In this document: positions 6,539-14,663 of the stretch, piece by piece
How the letters are laid out: each line of letters starts with the position of its first letter
Position numbering within the stretch: position 1 is the first letter of the stretch
Origin: DATLHO01 sp035539855
Lineage (GTDB): Bacteria > Bacteroidota > Ignavibacteria > OLB7
Reading direction: 5' to 3'
Assembly (NCBI GenBank): GCA_035539855.1
Contig: DATLHO010000223.1
Span: 1-14,663, forward strand
DNA length: 14,663 bases
Position numbers and translations under genes: made by a program
The notes under the pieces: model-generated
What the model was told of the DNA's origin: nothing
The model's input: the letters and a program-made list of their open reading frames with translations, nothing else
Databases searched by the model: none

Positions 6539-8260
6539 ATGGAACACCTCACAGATCTCGGAGCGTGGGCAGGACTCGAGCGACACCTCGAGGAGATGGG
6601 CCAGACGCACATGCGGGAGCTCTTCGCGCAGGACCCCGCGCGCTTCGAGCACTTCTCACTGCGCTTCGAGGAGATCCTGGTGGATTTCTCGAAAAACCTC
6701 ATCACCGAGGAGACGGTCACGCTTCTGCTGTGGCTGGCGCAGGAGGCTCATCTGCGTCGGTGGATCGAGCGGATGTTCAACGCCGAGAAGATCAACGTCA
6801 CCGAGAAGCGCGCCGCGCTGCACGTCGCGCTGCGCAATCGCTCGAACACGCCGATCGAGGTCGACGGACAGGACGTGATGCCCGAGGTCAACCGGGTCCT
6901 CGCGCAGATGCGCGCATTCACCGAATCGGTGCGCTCGGGCGAGTGGCTCGGCTTCGACGGACAGCGGATCACCGACGTCGTCAACATCGGCATCGGCGGC
7001 TCCGACCTCGGTCCGGTCATGGTCACCGAGGCGCTGCGGCCGTACGGCTCGGAGAGCCTGCGCGTGCACTTCGTCTCCAACGTCGACGGCACGCACATCG
7101 CCGAGACGCTCAAGGGACTCGAGCCGGGCACGACGCTGTTCGTCGTCGCGTCGAAGACCTTCACCACCCAGGAGACGATCACCAACGCCAGGACCGCGCG
7201 CGCGTGGCTTCTGGAGACGCTCGGCGATCAGGCCGCGGTCGCGCGGCACTTCGTCGCGCTGTCGACGAACCGGCGCGAGGTCGAGGCCTTCGGGATCGAT
7301 CCGGCGAACATGTTCGAGTTTTGGGACTGGGTCGGCGGGCGCTACTCGCTGTGGTCGGCGATCGGAATGTCGATCGCGCTGTTCATCGGCATGGATGCGT
7401 TCGAGGAACTGCTCGCCGGCGCGCATTCGATGGACAACCACTTCCGCCACGAACCCTTCGAGCGCAACATCCCGGTGATGCTCGGGCTGCTCGGCATCTG
7501 GTACAACAACTTCTTCGGCGCCGAGACCCACGCGATCCTGCCGTACGACCAGTACATGCACCGCTTCGCGGCGTATTTTCAGCAGGGCGACATGGAGTCC
7601 AACGGCAAGGGCGTCACACGGTACGGACGCGAGGTCGACTTCGAGACCGGACCGGTGATCTGGGGAGAGCCGGGCACCAACGGCCAGCACGCGTTCTATC
7701 AGCTCATCCACCAGGGAACGAAGCTCATCCCCTGCGACTTCCTGGCGCCCGCGATCTCGCACAACCCCATCGGCGATCACCATCGGATCCTCCTGTCGAA
7801 CTTCTTCGCGCAGACCGAGGCGCTGATGCGCGGGAAGTCCGAAGCGGAGGTGCGTGCCGAGCTCGAGCGCGAGGGCAGGCTTCCGGAGGAGATCGCCGAG
7901 CTCGTCGCGCACAAGACGTTCAGTGGCAATCGGCCGTCGACGAGCATCCTCTTCAGAAAGCTCACCCCTCGCACTCTTGGCTCACTCATTGCCATGTACG
8001 AGCACAAGATCTTCGTGCAGGGCGCGATCTGGGGCATCAACTCCTTCGACCAGTGGGGAGTCGAGCTCGGCAAGCAGCTCGCGAAGGCAATCCTGCCGGA
8101 GCTCGAGAACGACGACGTTGTCGACGCCCACGACGCGTCGACCAACGGACTGATCAACACCTACAAGCAGATGCGCGGCGATGCGATCACCGTCGAGCGC
8201 AACGGCCTCGCGCGCAACGGGCACGAGCGCCGCGACGACACCGGGACGCCGCGCACCTAG
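6539..8260 (+). CDS. pgi: Glucose-6-phosphate isomerase
   Basis: This 573-residue cytoplasmic enzyme interconverts glucose 6-phosphate and fructose 6-phosphate in glycolysis and gluconeogenesis. Both family signatures are clear: DWVGGRYSLWSAIG (263-276) and NSFDQWGVELGKQLAK (501-516). NIGIGGSDLGP (149-159) binds the sugar phosphate. By alignment from memory to the rabbit enzyme, catalytic residues are E377 (GEPGTNGQHAFYQLIHQG), H408 and K512. Length matches the long (about 550-residue) bacterial/eukaryotic form. ATG 6539 gives the usual N-terminus; the frame is open further upstream only through the 27-bp repeat. No clear Shine-Dalgarno site precedes it. A hydrophilic tail (about 551-573) follows the conserved end. 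The kinase gene begins 8 bp after the stop. Confidence 0.98.
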   Translation: MEHLTDLGAWAGLERHLEEMGQTHMRELFAQDPARFEHFSLRFEEILVDFSKNLITEETVTLLLWLAQEAHLRRWIERMFNAEKINVTEKRAALHVALRNRSNTPIEVDGQDVMPEVNRVLAQMRAFTESVRSGEWLGFDGQRITDVVNIGIGGSDLGPVMVTEALRPYGSESLRVHFVSNVDGTHIAETLKGLEPGTTLFVVASKTFTTQETITNARTARAWLLETLGDQAAVARHFVALSTNRREVEAFGIDPANMFEFWDWVGGRYSLWSAIGMSIALFIGMDAFEELLAGAHSMDNHFRHEPFERNIPVMLGLLGIWYNNFFGAETHAILPYDQYMHRFAAYFQQGDMESNGKGVTRYGREVDFETGPVIWGEPGTNGQHAFYQLIHQGTKLIPCDFLAPAISHNPIGDHHRILLSNFFAQTEALMRGKSEAEVRAELEREGRLPEEIAELVAHKTFSGNRPSTSILFRKLTPRTLGSLIAMYEHKIFVQGAIWGINSFDQWGVELGKQLAKAILPELENDDVVDAHDASTNGLINTYKQMRGDAITVERNGLARNGHERRDDTGTPRT

Positions 8261-8268
8261 AGCACACG

Positions 8269-10194
8269 ATGGAGCGGTTCAACCAGGACTTCCTCGAATG
8301 CGTTCCGATCGGCATCTGCACGTTCGATGCCGGCGGATACCTCATGTCAGCGAACAGCGAAGCGATTCGCTCGATCGGCCGCGAGGTCGCCGCGGGCATC
8401 AGCGAGCAGCAGATGCTCGAGGGGTTCCGCCTGTACGATCCGAGCGGCGCCCTCATCGCCCCCGACGAGTTTCCGATCACCCGCGCGCTCCGCGAGCGCG
8501 CCGAAGTGCTCGACCAGGAGGTCGTGCTGCAGGGCGCCGAAGGCAACCGCGCGATCCTCATGGTCAGCGCGCGCATCGTCGTCGACGAGACCGGTGCACT
8601 CAAGGGAGCCATCGGCACCGTGCGCGACATCACCGCGTGGCGGCACTCGGAGAACGCGTACCGCGAGAGCGAGGCGCGCTACGAGCGGGCAGCGCGTGCG
8701 GGCAAGGTCGGGGTGTGGGATTACGACGTGGTCACCGGTGCGCTCTATCTCTCTCCCCTCCTGCGCGAGCTGCTCGGTTACGACGAGCGCGAGCTGCCGA
8801 ACACCATGGAGGCGTGGTGCCACATCGTGCACCCTGACGACGTCGCGCCGATGATCGCGAACACCGAAGCGCGACTCGCTGGTCCCGACGACCATTACGA
8901 GATCGAGTGTCGCCGCCTCCACCGCGACGGCGAGTATCGCACGTTCCGCGTGCGCGGCAGCATCATCCGCGACGAGTCGGGCCGGCCGTTGCGCATCACC
9001 GGCTCGGATACGGACATCACCGAACAGAAGCGGATCGACGAGGAGCTCCGCGAGGCGGCGCGCCGCAAGGACGAGTTCCTCGCGATGCTCGCGCACGAGC
9101 TGCGCAATCCGCTGGCGGCGATCTCGAACGCGACACAGTTGTTGACGATGCCCGATATGGAGGATCTCGCCGACTGGAGCCGCGACGTCATCGAGCGCCA
9201 GGTCGGCCAGCTCACGCGGCTGATCGATGACCTGCTCGACGTCTCGCGGATCACCCGCGGCAAGATCGACCTACGCGTCGAGACGCTCGATCCGACGACC
9301 GTCGTGCACCGCGCGGTCGACGCGGTCGGACCGCAGATGCGCGAGCTCGGTCACACGCTCGATGTCGAGATCGCCTCGCCGCTTCCGGCGATCGACGGCG
9401 ACCCGACACGCCTCGAGCAGGTGCTCGTCAACCTGCTGACGAACGCCGCGAAGTACACGCAGCCGGGCGGACGTGTCGTCGTCACCGCCCGACGCGAGCG
9501 CGACGAGGTCGGGATCTCCGTGCGCGACAACGGCATGGGAATTCCCGCCGACGTCCTGCCGAGCGTCTTCGATTTGTTCGCGCAGGACAAGCGCTCGCTC
9601 GACCGCTCGCTCGGCGGCCTCGGCATCGGGCTGACGATCGTCGAGCGCCTCGTGATGATGCACGGCGGCACGGTCTCGGCCGAGAGCGCCGGTCCCGGAC
9701 TGGGAAGCACGTTCACCGTTCGCCTGCCGGCGTCGAGCCGCGTCGCGACGACGCAGCGCTCGGACGCGGGCCCGCTGCGCGCGCGTCCTCGACAGATCCT
9801 CATCGTCGACGACAACGTCGACAACGCGACCGGGATGGCCGTGCTGCTGCGCAGCGCCGGACACACGGTCAACGCCGCCCATGAGGGCCTCGGCGCGGTC
9901 GAGCTGGTGGAGCGGCTTTCTCCGGAGGTGGTGCTTCTGGACATCGGCCTGCCCGGACTCGACGGCTACGAGGTTGCCCGCCGCATCCGCGCGCGCTTCG
10001 GCTCGCGTCCGACGCTGATCGCGGTCAGCGGCTACGCGCAGGAGAGCGATCGCCGTCGCTCGCGCGAGGCCGGGTTCGATCATCACCTCGCCAAGCCCGT
10101 GAACATGTCCGAGCTGCTGGAGCTCATCGCCCTGGCCGACGAGGAGCCGGCCACGCCGGCTCGCGCGGGCGCCGAGGATACCACGAGCCTATAA
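8269..10194 (+). CDS. Soluble PAS-PAS hybrid histidine kinase with C-terminal receiver
   Basis: This is a 641-residue hybrid sensor kinase. Domains in order: a PAS domain (about 5-122, ending GTVRDITAWR); a second, PAS_3-like PAS with PAC (about 134-254, WDYDVVTGALYLSPLLRELLGY, ending GSDTDITEQK); HisKA with phosphoacceptor H276 in LAMLAHELRNPLAAI; HATPase with N-box N392 (LLTNAAKYT), DNGMGI (420-425) and GLGIGLTI (450-457); then a receiver (about 508-622) with D514/D515, phosphoacceptor D558 (VVLLDIGLPGLDG), S587 and K609. There are no transmembrane segments, so it senses an internal signal or ligand through its PAS domains. It starts at ATG 8269, 8 bp after the pgi stop and with only a weak AGAG upstream, so it is probably co-transcribed and perhaps coupled with pgi. 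The output target is unknown; no DNA-binding output domain is present. Confidence 0.95.
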   Translation: MERFNQDFLECVPIGICTFDAGGYLMSANSEAIRSIGREVAAGISEQQMLEGFRLYDPSGALIAPDEFPITRALRERAEVLDQEVVLQGAEGNRAILMVSARIVVDETGALKGAIGTVRDITAWRHSENAYRESEARYERAARAGKVGVWDYDVVTGALYLSPLLRELLGYDERELPNTMEAWCHIVHPDDVAPMIANTEARLAGPDDHYEIECRRLHRDGEYRTFRVRGSIIRDESGRPLRITGSDTDITEQKRIDEELREAARRKDEFLAMLAHELRNPLAAISNATQLLTMPDMEDLADWSRDVIERQVGQLTRLIDDLLDVSRITRGKIDLRVETLDPTTVVHRAVDAVGPQMRELGHTLDVEIASPLPAIDGDPTRLEQVLVNLLTNAAKYTQPGGRVVVTARRERDEVGISVRDNGMGIPADVLPSVFDLFAQDKRSLDRSLGGLGIGLTIVERLVMMHGGTVSAESAGPGLGSTFTVRLPASSRVATTQRSDAGPLRARPRQILIVDDNVDNATGMAVLLRSAGHTVNAAHEGLGAVELVERLSPEVVLLDIGLPGLDGYEVARRIRARFGSRPTLIAVSGYAQESDRRRSREAGFDHHLAKPVNMSELLELIALADEEPATPARAGAEDTTSL

Positions 10195-10202
10195 CGACGA
10201 AA

Positions 10203-10224
10203 GGCCGAGGCGATGGCCCCGGCC
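10203..10224 (-). terminator. Bidirectional terminator between the kinase and helicase genes
   Basis: GGCCGAGG (10203-10210) and CCCCGGCC (10217-10224) form an 8-bp stem with one A-C mismatch and a 6-nt loop. On the minus strand the stem is followed by TTTCGTCGTT, a modest T-rich tail, suiting it to end the helicase transcript. It also lies just 9 bp past the kinase stop on the plus strand, so it probably serves both convergent genes. Confidence 0.6.
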
Positions 10225-10275
10225 CGTTGCCGCTGGTGCTTTCTTCGATGCGTCCGCGTCGACGTCTCGCGCGCC

Positions 10276-12045
<1,770 letters not shown>

Positions 12046-12063
12046 AGGCCTCAATATGGCAAA

Positions 12064-12086
12064 GGCGAAGGGTCAATCCCTTCGCC
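12064..12086 (-). terminator. Hairpin between lipA and the helicase gene
   Basis: GGCGAAGGG (12064-12072) and CCCTTCGCC (12078-12086) form a perfect 9-bp stem with loop TCAAT. On the minus strand it follows lipA by about 22 bp and is trailed by TTTGCC, a short T-run. It may terminate or attenuate lipA transcription ahead of the helicase gene, or act in the helicase leader. A TTGACC sequence falls partly in the loop on the minus strand, but its distance to the -10-like box is too short for a standard promoter. Confidence 0.6.
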
Positions 12087-12108
12087 CCGCCAAAAAAGTC
12101 ATCGCAGC

Positions 12109-13047
12109 TCATACGTGCCGCTCTGCGTGATAGCTCGATCGGACGAGCGGACCCGACTCGACGAACCTGAATCCCATCTCGAGCCCGCGGTCGCGAAGCT
12201 CGTCGAACTCATCGGGATGGACGAAGCGCACGACGGGCAGGTGACTCTTCGTCGGCTGCAGGTACTGTCCCAGCGTCAGCACGTCGACGCCGCGATCGGC
12301 AAGATCGCGCATCGTCGCCAGCAGCTCTTCGCGCTCCTCGCCGAGACCGAGCATGATGCCGGTCTTCGTCGTCATCCCCTGGCGCTTGGCCTCGGCCAGG
12401 ACCGACAACGTCCAGTCGTAGCGCCCCTGCGGACGCACCGTGCGATAGAGCGACGGGACGGTCTCGGTGTTGTGATTGAGGATGTCGGGCTTCGCGTCGA
12501 TGATCAACTGCAGCAGGTCGAGCTTCCCCTTGAAGTCGGGGATGAGAACCTCCAGCCGCAGGCCGGGCACTCGCGCGCGCGACTGCCGGATGGTCTCGGC
12601 GAACACGCCCGCGCCGCCGTCGGCGAGCTCGTCACGGTTGACCGACGTGATCACCGCATGGCGGATGCCCATGCTCTCGATCGCGTCGGCGACGCGCGCC
12701 GGCTCCTCCAGATCGATCGTGCCGGGACGCCCGGTCTTCACAGCGCAGAAGCCGCAGCTTCGCGTGCACGTGTCGCCGAGGATCATGAACGTCGCGGTGC
12801 CGCGGTCCCAGCAGTCGCCGACGTTCGGGCACGCCGCCTCCTGGCAGACCGTGTGGAGGTTCTCCTCGCGGATCAGGCGGTTCAGTTCGCGGTAGCGCGG
12901 GCTGCCGGGCGCCTGGACCTTGAACCACGGCGGCTTGCGGTCGCGGATCGAGAGGACGTCGGGCCCGAGGACCTTGAGGACGTCCATCCCGCCGGGGTTC
13001 GCGCGGGAACGCGTCTTGTGCTCGCGGGGGGCGGCGTCGGCGCTCAC
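12109..13047 (-). CDS. lipA: Lipoyl synthase
   Basis: This 312-residue radical-SAM enzyme inserts two sulfurs into octanoyl groups on carrier domains (E2 subunits, GcvH), completing lipoate assembly begun by LipB. The auxiliary 4Fe-4S cluster motif CQEAACPNVGDC (C68, C73, C79), the radical-SAM motif CTRSCGFC (C94, C98, C101) and the C-terminal RSSY (303-306, whose serine ligates the auxiliary cluster) are all present. Length is normal. The start is uncertain: GTG 13047 is preferred because TATCCT lies 6 nt upstream, fitting a leaderless start. GTG 13080 and ATG 12987 are also in frame, and none has a good Shine-Dalgarno site. The conserved region begins at RKPPWFKVQAPG, downstream of all three. 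lipB lies about 1 kb upstream on the same strand, separated by plus-strand genes. Confidence 0.96.
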   Translation of the reverse strand: MSADAAPREHKTRSRANPGGMDVLKVLGPDVLSIRDRKPPWFKVQAPGSPRYRELNRLIREENLHTVCQEAACPNVGDCWDRGTATFMILGDTCTRSCGFCAVKTGRPGTIDLEEPARVADAIESMGIRHAVITSVNRDELADGGAGVFAETIRQSRARVPGLRLEVLIPDFKGKLDLLQLIIDAKPDILNHNTETVPSLYRTVRPQGRYDWTLSVLAEAKRQGMTTKTGIMLGLGEEREELLATMRDLADRGVDVLTLGQYLQPTKSHLPVVRFVHPDEFDELRDRGLEMGFRFVESGPLVRSSYHAERHV

Positions 13048-13053
13048 GCCACA

Positions 13054-13059
13054 AGGATA
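13054..13059 (-). promoter_or_regulatory. -10-like hexamer of lipA
   Basis: TATCCT on the minus strand is followed by TGTGGC and then GTG 13047. It matches TATAAT at four of six positions. The 6-nt gap would place the transcription start at or next to the start codon. No clear -35 box is seen. Confidence 0.35.
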
Positions 13060-13150
13060 AGGACTTGCCGGGATGCGCACTCGGCGTGTGCGGGGTGCCT
13101 GCGTTCGGGTACGGCCCCCCGCGACAGATCACCTACCAGCGGAGGTCGAG

Positions 13151-13294
13151 ATGGCAGACCAGTCCCAGGACCCCGAGCACCCCGATCCCAAGCCAGGTGA
13201 GGCCGGGTTCGGGCCGGGCGAGCAGGGTGACTCCATCGAGGAGGGCCGTGAGGGCAACAAGGACGACGACGAGCAGGAGCGCGGCGACAGCTGA
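13151..13294 (+). CDS. Small acidic, probably disordered protein (47 residues)
   Basis: I do not recognise this protein. The ATG at 13151 is preceded by GGAGG at 13141-13145 with a 5-nt spacer, the strongest ribosome-binding site in the window. The sequence is Gly/Pro/Asp/Glu/Gln-rich with no hydrophobic segment and reads as fully disordered and acidic. By hand count 41 of 47 codons end in G or C, as in real genes here. A palindrome that may terminate it lies at 13328-13351. The caveat is that the opposite strand (13133-13369) stays open and encodes two hydrophobic segments; Asp/Glu codons mirror Val/Leu codons, so only one of the two is probably real. The ribosome-binding site favours this one. 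It is divergent from lipA. Confidence 0.5.
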   Translation: MADQSQDPEHPDPKPGEAGFGPGEQGDSIEEGREGNKDDDEQERGDS

Positions 13295-13327
13295 CGGCTG
13301 AGCCGACCTCGGCCGCAACGGTCCGTG

Positions 13328-13351
13328 CGGAGCCGCCGATCGGCGGCTCCG
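13328..13351 (+). terminator. 24-bp perfect palindrome, candidate terminator
   Basis: CGGAGCCGCC (13328-13337), loop GATC and GGCGGCTCCG (13342-13351) form a perfect 10-bp GC stem. It lies 33 bp after the stop of the small acidic ORF and before the amidase gene. There is no T-tract on either side. It may be a stem-only terminator or a regulator-binding palindrome. Confidence 0.5.
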
Positions 13352-13395
13352 TGCGTTCCGCGCCGCCATCGACCCTCACGCCGGTTGCCGCCGGG

Positions 13396-13401
13396 TACAA
13401 C
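13396..13401 (+). promoter_or_regulatory. -10-like hexamer of the amidase gene
   Basis: TACAAC, four of six matches to TATAAT, is followed by CTGAGCC (7 nt) and ATG 13409. No Shine-Dalgarno site precedes the ATG, so a leaderless transcript is possible. No good -35 box is seen. Confidence 0.3.
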
Positions 13402-13408
13402 CTGAGCC

Positions 13409-14056
13409 ATGCTCGCCCTCCTCGCGGCCTTCGCGCTGGCCGTCCCGCAATCGGGCCCACCCGCCACCGTGGACGCGATCCGCCCGCCGATCGTCCAGCG
13501 CCCGATCCCGTTCGGGACCGAACGGAAACGCGAGACCGCCGCCTACGCCCGGCGCCACTACGGGCTCGACACCTTCCGGCTGCGCGACCCCCACGTGATC
13601 GTCGAGCACCTCACGGTCACACCCTCGATCGCCGCGACGTACGAAACCTTCGCTCCGGACCGGCCCGACCCAGAGCTCCATGAGCTCCCCAACGTGTGCT
13701 CGCACTTCGTCGTGGGGCAGGACGGGACGATCGTGCAGTTCGTCCCGCTGTCGATCATGTGCCGGCACACCGTCGGTCTGAACTGGACGGCGTTCGGGAT
13801 CGAGCACGTCGGCAGCCGCGACGCCGACCTCCTCGGCAACCCGCGCCAGTTGCAGGCCTCGCTGCGCCTCACCGAGTGGCTGCGCTGCCGGTACGGCATC
13901 AAGGTCCGCGACGTGATCGGCCACAACGAGTCGCTGAGCTCGGCGTTCCACCGCGAGCGGGTCGCCCGCCTGCGCGGCCAGACCCACGGCGACCTCGCGA
14001 CGCCGGCGATGCGCCGGTACCGCGCACGCCTGCGCACGCTGTCCTGCTCGGGCTGA
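13409..14056 (+). CDS. N-acetylmuramoyl-L-alanine amidase (Amidase_2/AmpD-like fold)
   Basis: This 215-residue zinc amidase should cleave the MurNAc-L-Ala bond of peptidoglycan. The first zinc histidine is H67 in VIVEHLTVTP. SHFVVGQDGTIVQFVPL (98-114) and RHTVGLNWTAFGIEHVG (119-135) are typical core strands, with E132 in the position of the catalytic acid. VIGHNES (169-175) gives the second histidine, H172. The third ligand is not certain: H181 has the spacing expected from AmpD/T7 lysozyme, but H193/D195 (QTHGD) also look conserved. The N-terminus MLALLAAFALAVPQS is hydrophobic but lacks basic residues, so export is likely but unproven. The start ATG 13409 has no Shine-Dalgarno site. It is convergent with lipB, with 7 bp between the stops. 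Confidence 0.88.
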   Translation: MLALLAAFALAVPQSGPPATVDAIRPPIVQRPIPFGTERKRETAAYARRHYGLDTFRLRDPHVIVEHLTVTPSIAATYETFAPDRPDPELHELPNVCSHFVVGQDGTIVQFVPLSIMCRHTVGLNWTAFGIEHVGSRDADLLGNPRQLQASLRLTEWLRCRYGIKVRDVIGHNESLSSAFHRERVARLRGQTHGDLATPAMRRYRARLRTLSCSG

Positions 14057-14067
14057 GCGGCGCTCAG
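14053..14067. terminator. Small palindrome spanning both convergent stop codons
   Basis: CTGAGC (14053-14058), loop GGC and GCTCAG (14062-14067) form a perfect 6-bp hairpin. It contains the amidase TGA stop on the plus strand and the lipB TGA stop on the minus strand. There is no T-tract. It may help separate the convergent transcripts, but such a short stem could be chance. Confidence 0.3.
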
Positions 14068-14663
14068 GCGGGGACGGCGGCGGCGTCGAGCGCCGCCTCG
14101 AGCCGCGCGCGGGACATCAGCCGCCGTCGGCTGCCGTGGGCCTCGGCGAAGCGCCACGCCATCCGCTTGCGGAAGCACGCCAGGTGCGGGCCGCGGCCCG
14201 GCGCCTCGGCCGCCACCGACGTCATCCGCACCTCGGGCAGCCCGCACGGGACGATCCAGCCGAACGGCTCCAGCGCGTTGTCGACGTTCACCGCGAAGCC
14301 GTGCTTCGCGACGCCCTGGGAGACGTGCAGCCCGATCGACGCGAGCTTGCGGTCCTCGACCCAGACGCCCGTCCACGCGATGCCCTCGTGCGAGCGACCG
14401 CGCGCCGCGATGCCCTCGTCGTCGAGCGCGGCCGCGATCGCGCGCTCGATCTGGGCGACGTACTCCATGACGTCGTCGATCGCGACGATCGGGTAGCCGA
14501 CGAGCTGGCCCGGGCCGTGGAAGGTGACCTTGCCGCCGCGGTCGACGTCGACGATGTCGATGCCCCGCCCGCGGTACCAGTCCTCGCCCATCCCGAGTTC
14601 ACCGGGCTCCGAGCGGCGGCCCCGCGTGTAGACCGGCGGGTGCTCGAGGAGCAGGAGCGTGTC
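14064..14663 (-). CDS. lipB: Octanoyltransferase, truncated at the window edge
   Basis: LipB transfers octanoate from acyl carrier protein to a lysine of lipoyl domains, the step before LipA. The visible 199 codons start at DTLLLLEHPPVYT, so about 30-35 N-terminal residues lie beyond the right edge. The signature RGGKVTFHGPGQLVGYP (visible residues 42-58) is complete. The catalytic lysine K106 (RKLASIGLHV) and catalytic cysteine C140 (IVPCGL) are both present, and VAKHGFAVNV precedes the cysteine as usual. The C-terminus is slightly longer than that of the E. coli enzyme. The reading frame is intact throughout. lipA follows about 1 kb downstream on the same strand, but divergent and convergent plus-strand genes intervene. 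Confidence 0.96.
   Translation of the reverse strand, partial: DTLLLLEHPPVYTRGRRSEPGELGMGEDWYRGRGIDIVDVDRGGKVTFHGPGQLVGYPIVAIDDVMEYVAQIERAIAAALDDEGIAARGRSHEGIAWTGVWVEDRKLASIGLHVSQGVAKHGFAVNVDNALEPFGWIVPCGLPEVRMTSVAAEAPGRGPHLACFRKRMAWRFAEAHGSRRRLMSRARLEAALDAAAVPA

Noticed and set aside
6656..7912. A 418-codon minus-strand frame inside pgi
   Set aside because: It is fully antisense to pgi, whose signatures are complete; the composition is typical of a mirror frame.
6289..8268. Upstream extension of the hybrid kinase frame through the 27-bp repeat and pgi
   Set aside because: The frame is open only because of GC-rich codons. Real kinase homology begins at ATG 8269, and the rest is pgi read out of frame.

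Overview
The window is a GC-rich bacterial chromosome segment, roughly two-thirds G+C in its genes. It holds dense, ordinary-looking housekeeping and regulatory genes. I see no phage, IS element, CRISPR array, tRNA or rRNA. The GC-rich codon third positions, scarce Shine-Dalgarno sites, low-complexity protein tails and a soluble PAS/PAS hybrid kinase fit a soil-type high-GC lineage such as Myxococcota. Gemmatimonadota or a deep actinobacterial branch cannot be excluded. This placement is inference, not a search result.

Left part (1-3617): a relatively AT-richer, apparently gene-free stretch (1-573) carries a strong terminator read on the minus strand, a short direct repeat and two small palindromes. 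A minus-strand cluster runs into it: CPBP-family membrane protease, then an RlmI-type 23S rRNA methyltransferase (ORFs overlapping by 11 bp), then an OmpR-type response regulator with no adjacent kinase. The protease ends in a heptapeptide-repeat tail encoded by a 21-bp minisatellite.

Middle part (3713-10194), plus strand: an unusual membrane protein with three winged-helix-like modules; an exported-looking M15-type zinc D,D-carboxypeptidase starting at TTG; a 277-bp intergenic spacer with a perfect 18-bp hairpin, a 27-bp tandem repeat and a candidate promoter; glucose-6-phosphate isomerase (pgi); and, 8 bp after pgi, a soluble PAS-PAS-HisKA-HATPase-REC hybrid histidine kinase.

Right part (10203-14663): a bidirectional terminator separates the kinase from a convergent DEAD-box RNA helicase, whose disordered tail has a 15-bp DNA / 5-residue repeat. 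Upstream of the helicase on the same strand is lipA (lipoyl synthase). A plus-strand block follows: a tiny acidic ORF with a good ribosome-binding site and a secreted-type N-acetylmuramoyl-L-alanine amidase. The 5'-truncated lipB (octanoyltransferase) runs off the right edge. LipB and LipA are consecutive steps of lipoate synthesis, so the plus-strand block splits a functional pair.

The items most worth a second look are the three-module membrane protein, the hairpin plus minisatellite spacer before pgi, the structured stretch downstream of the response regulator, and a recurring -10-like hexamer 6-8 nt before start codons that lack Shine-Dalgarno sites, which suggests leaderless transcripts.
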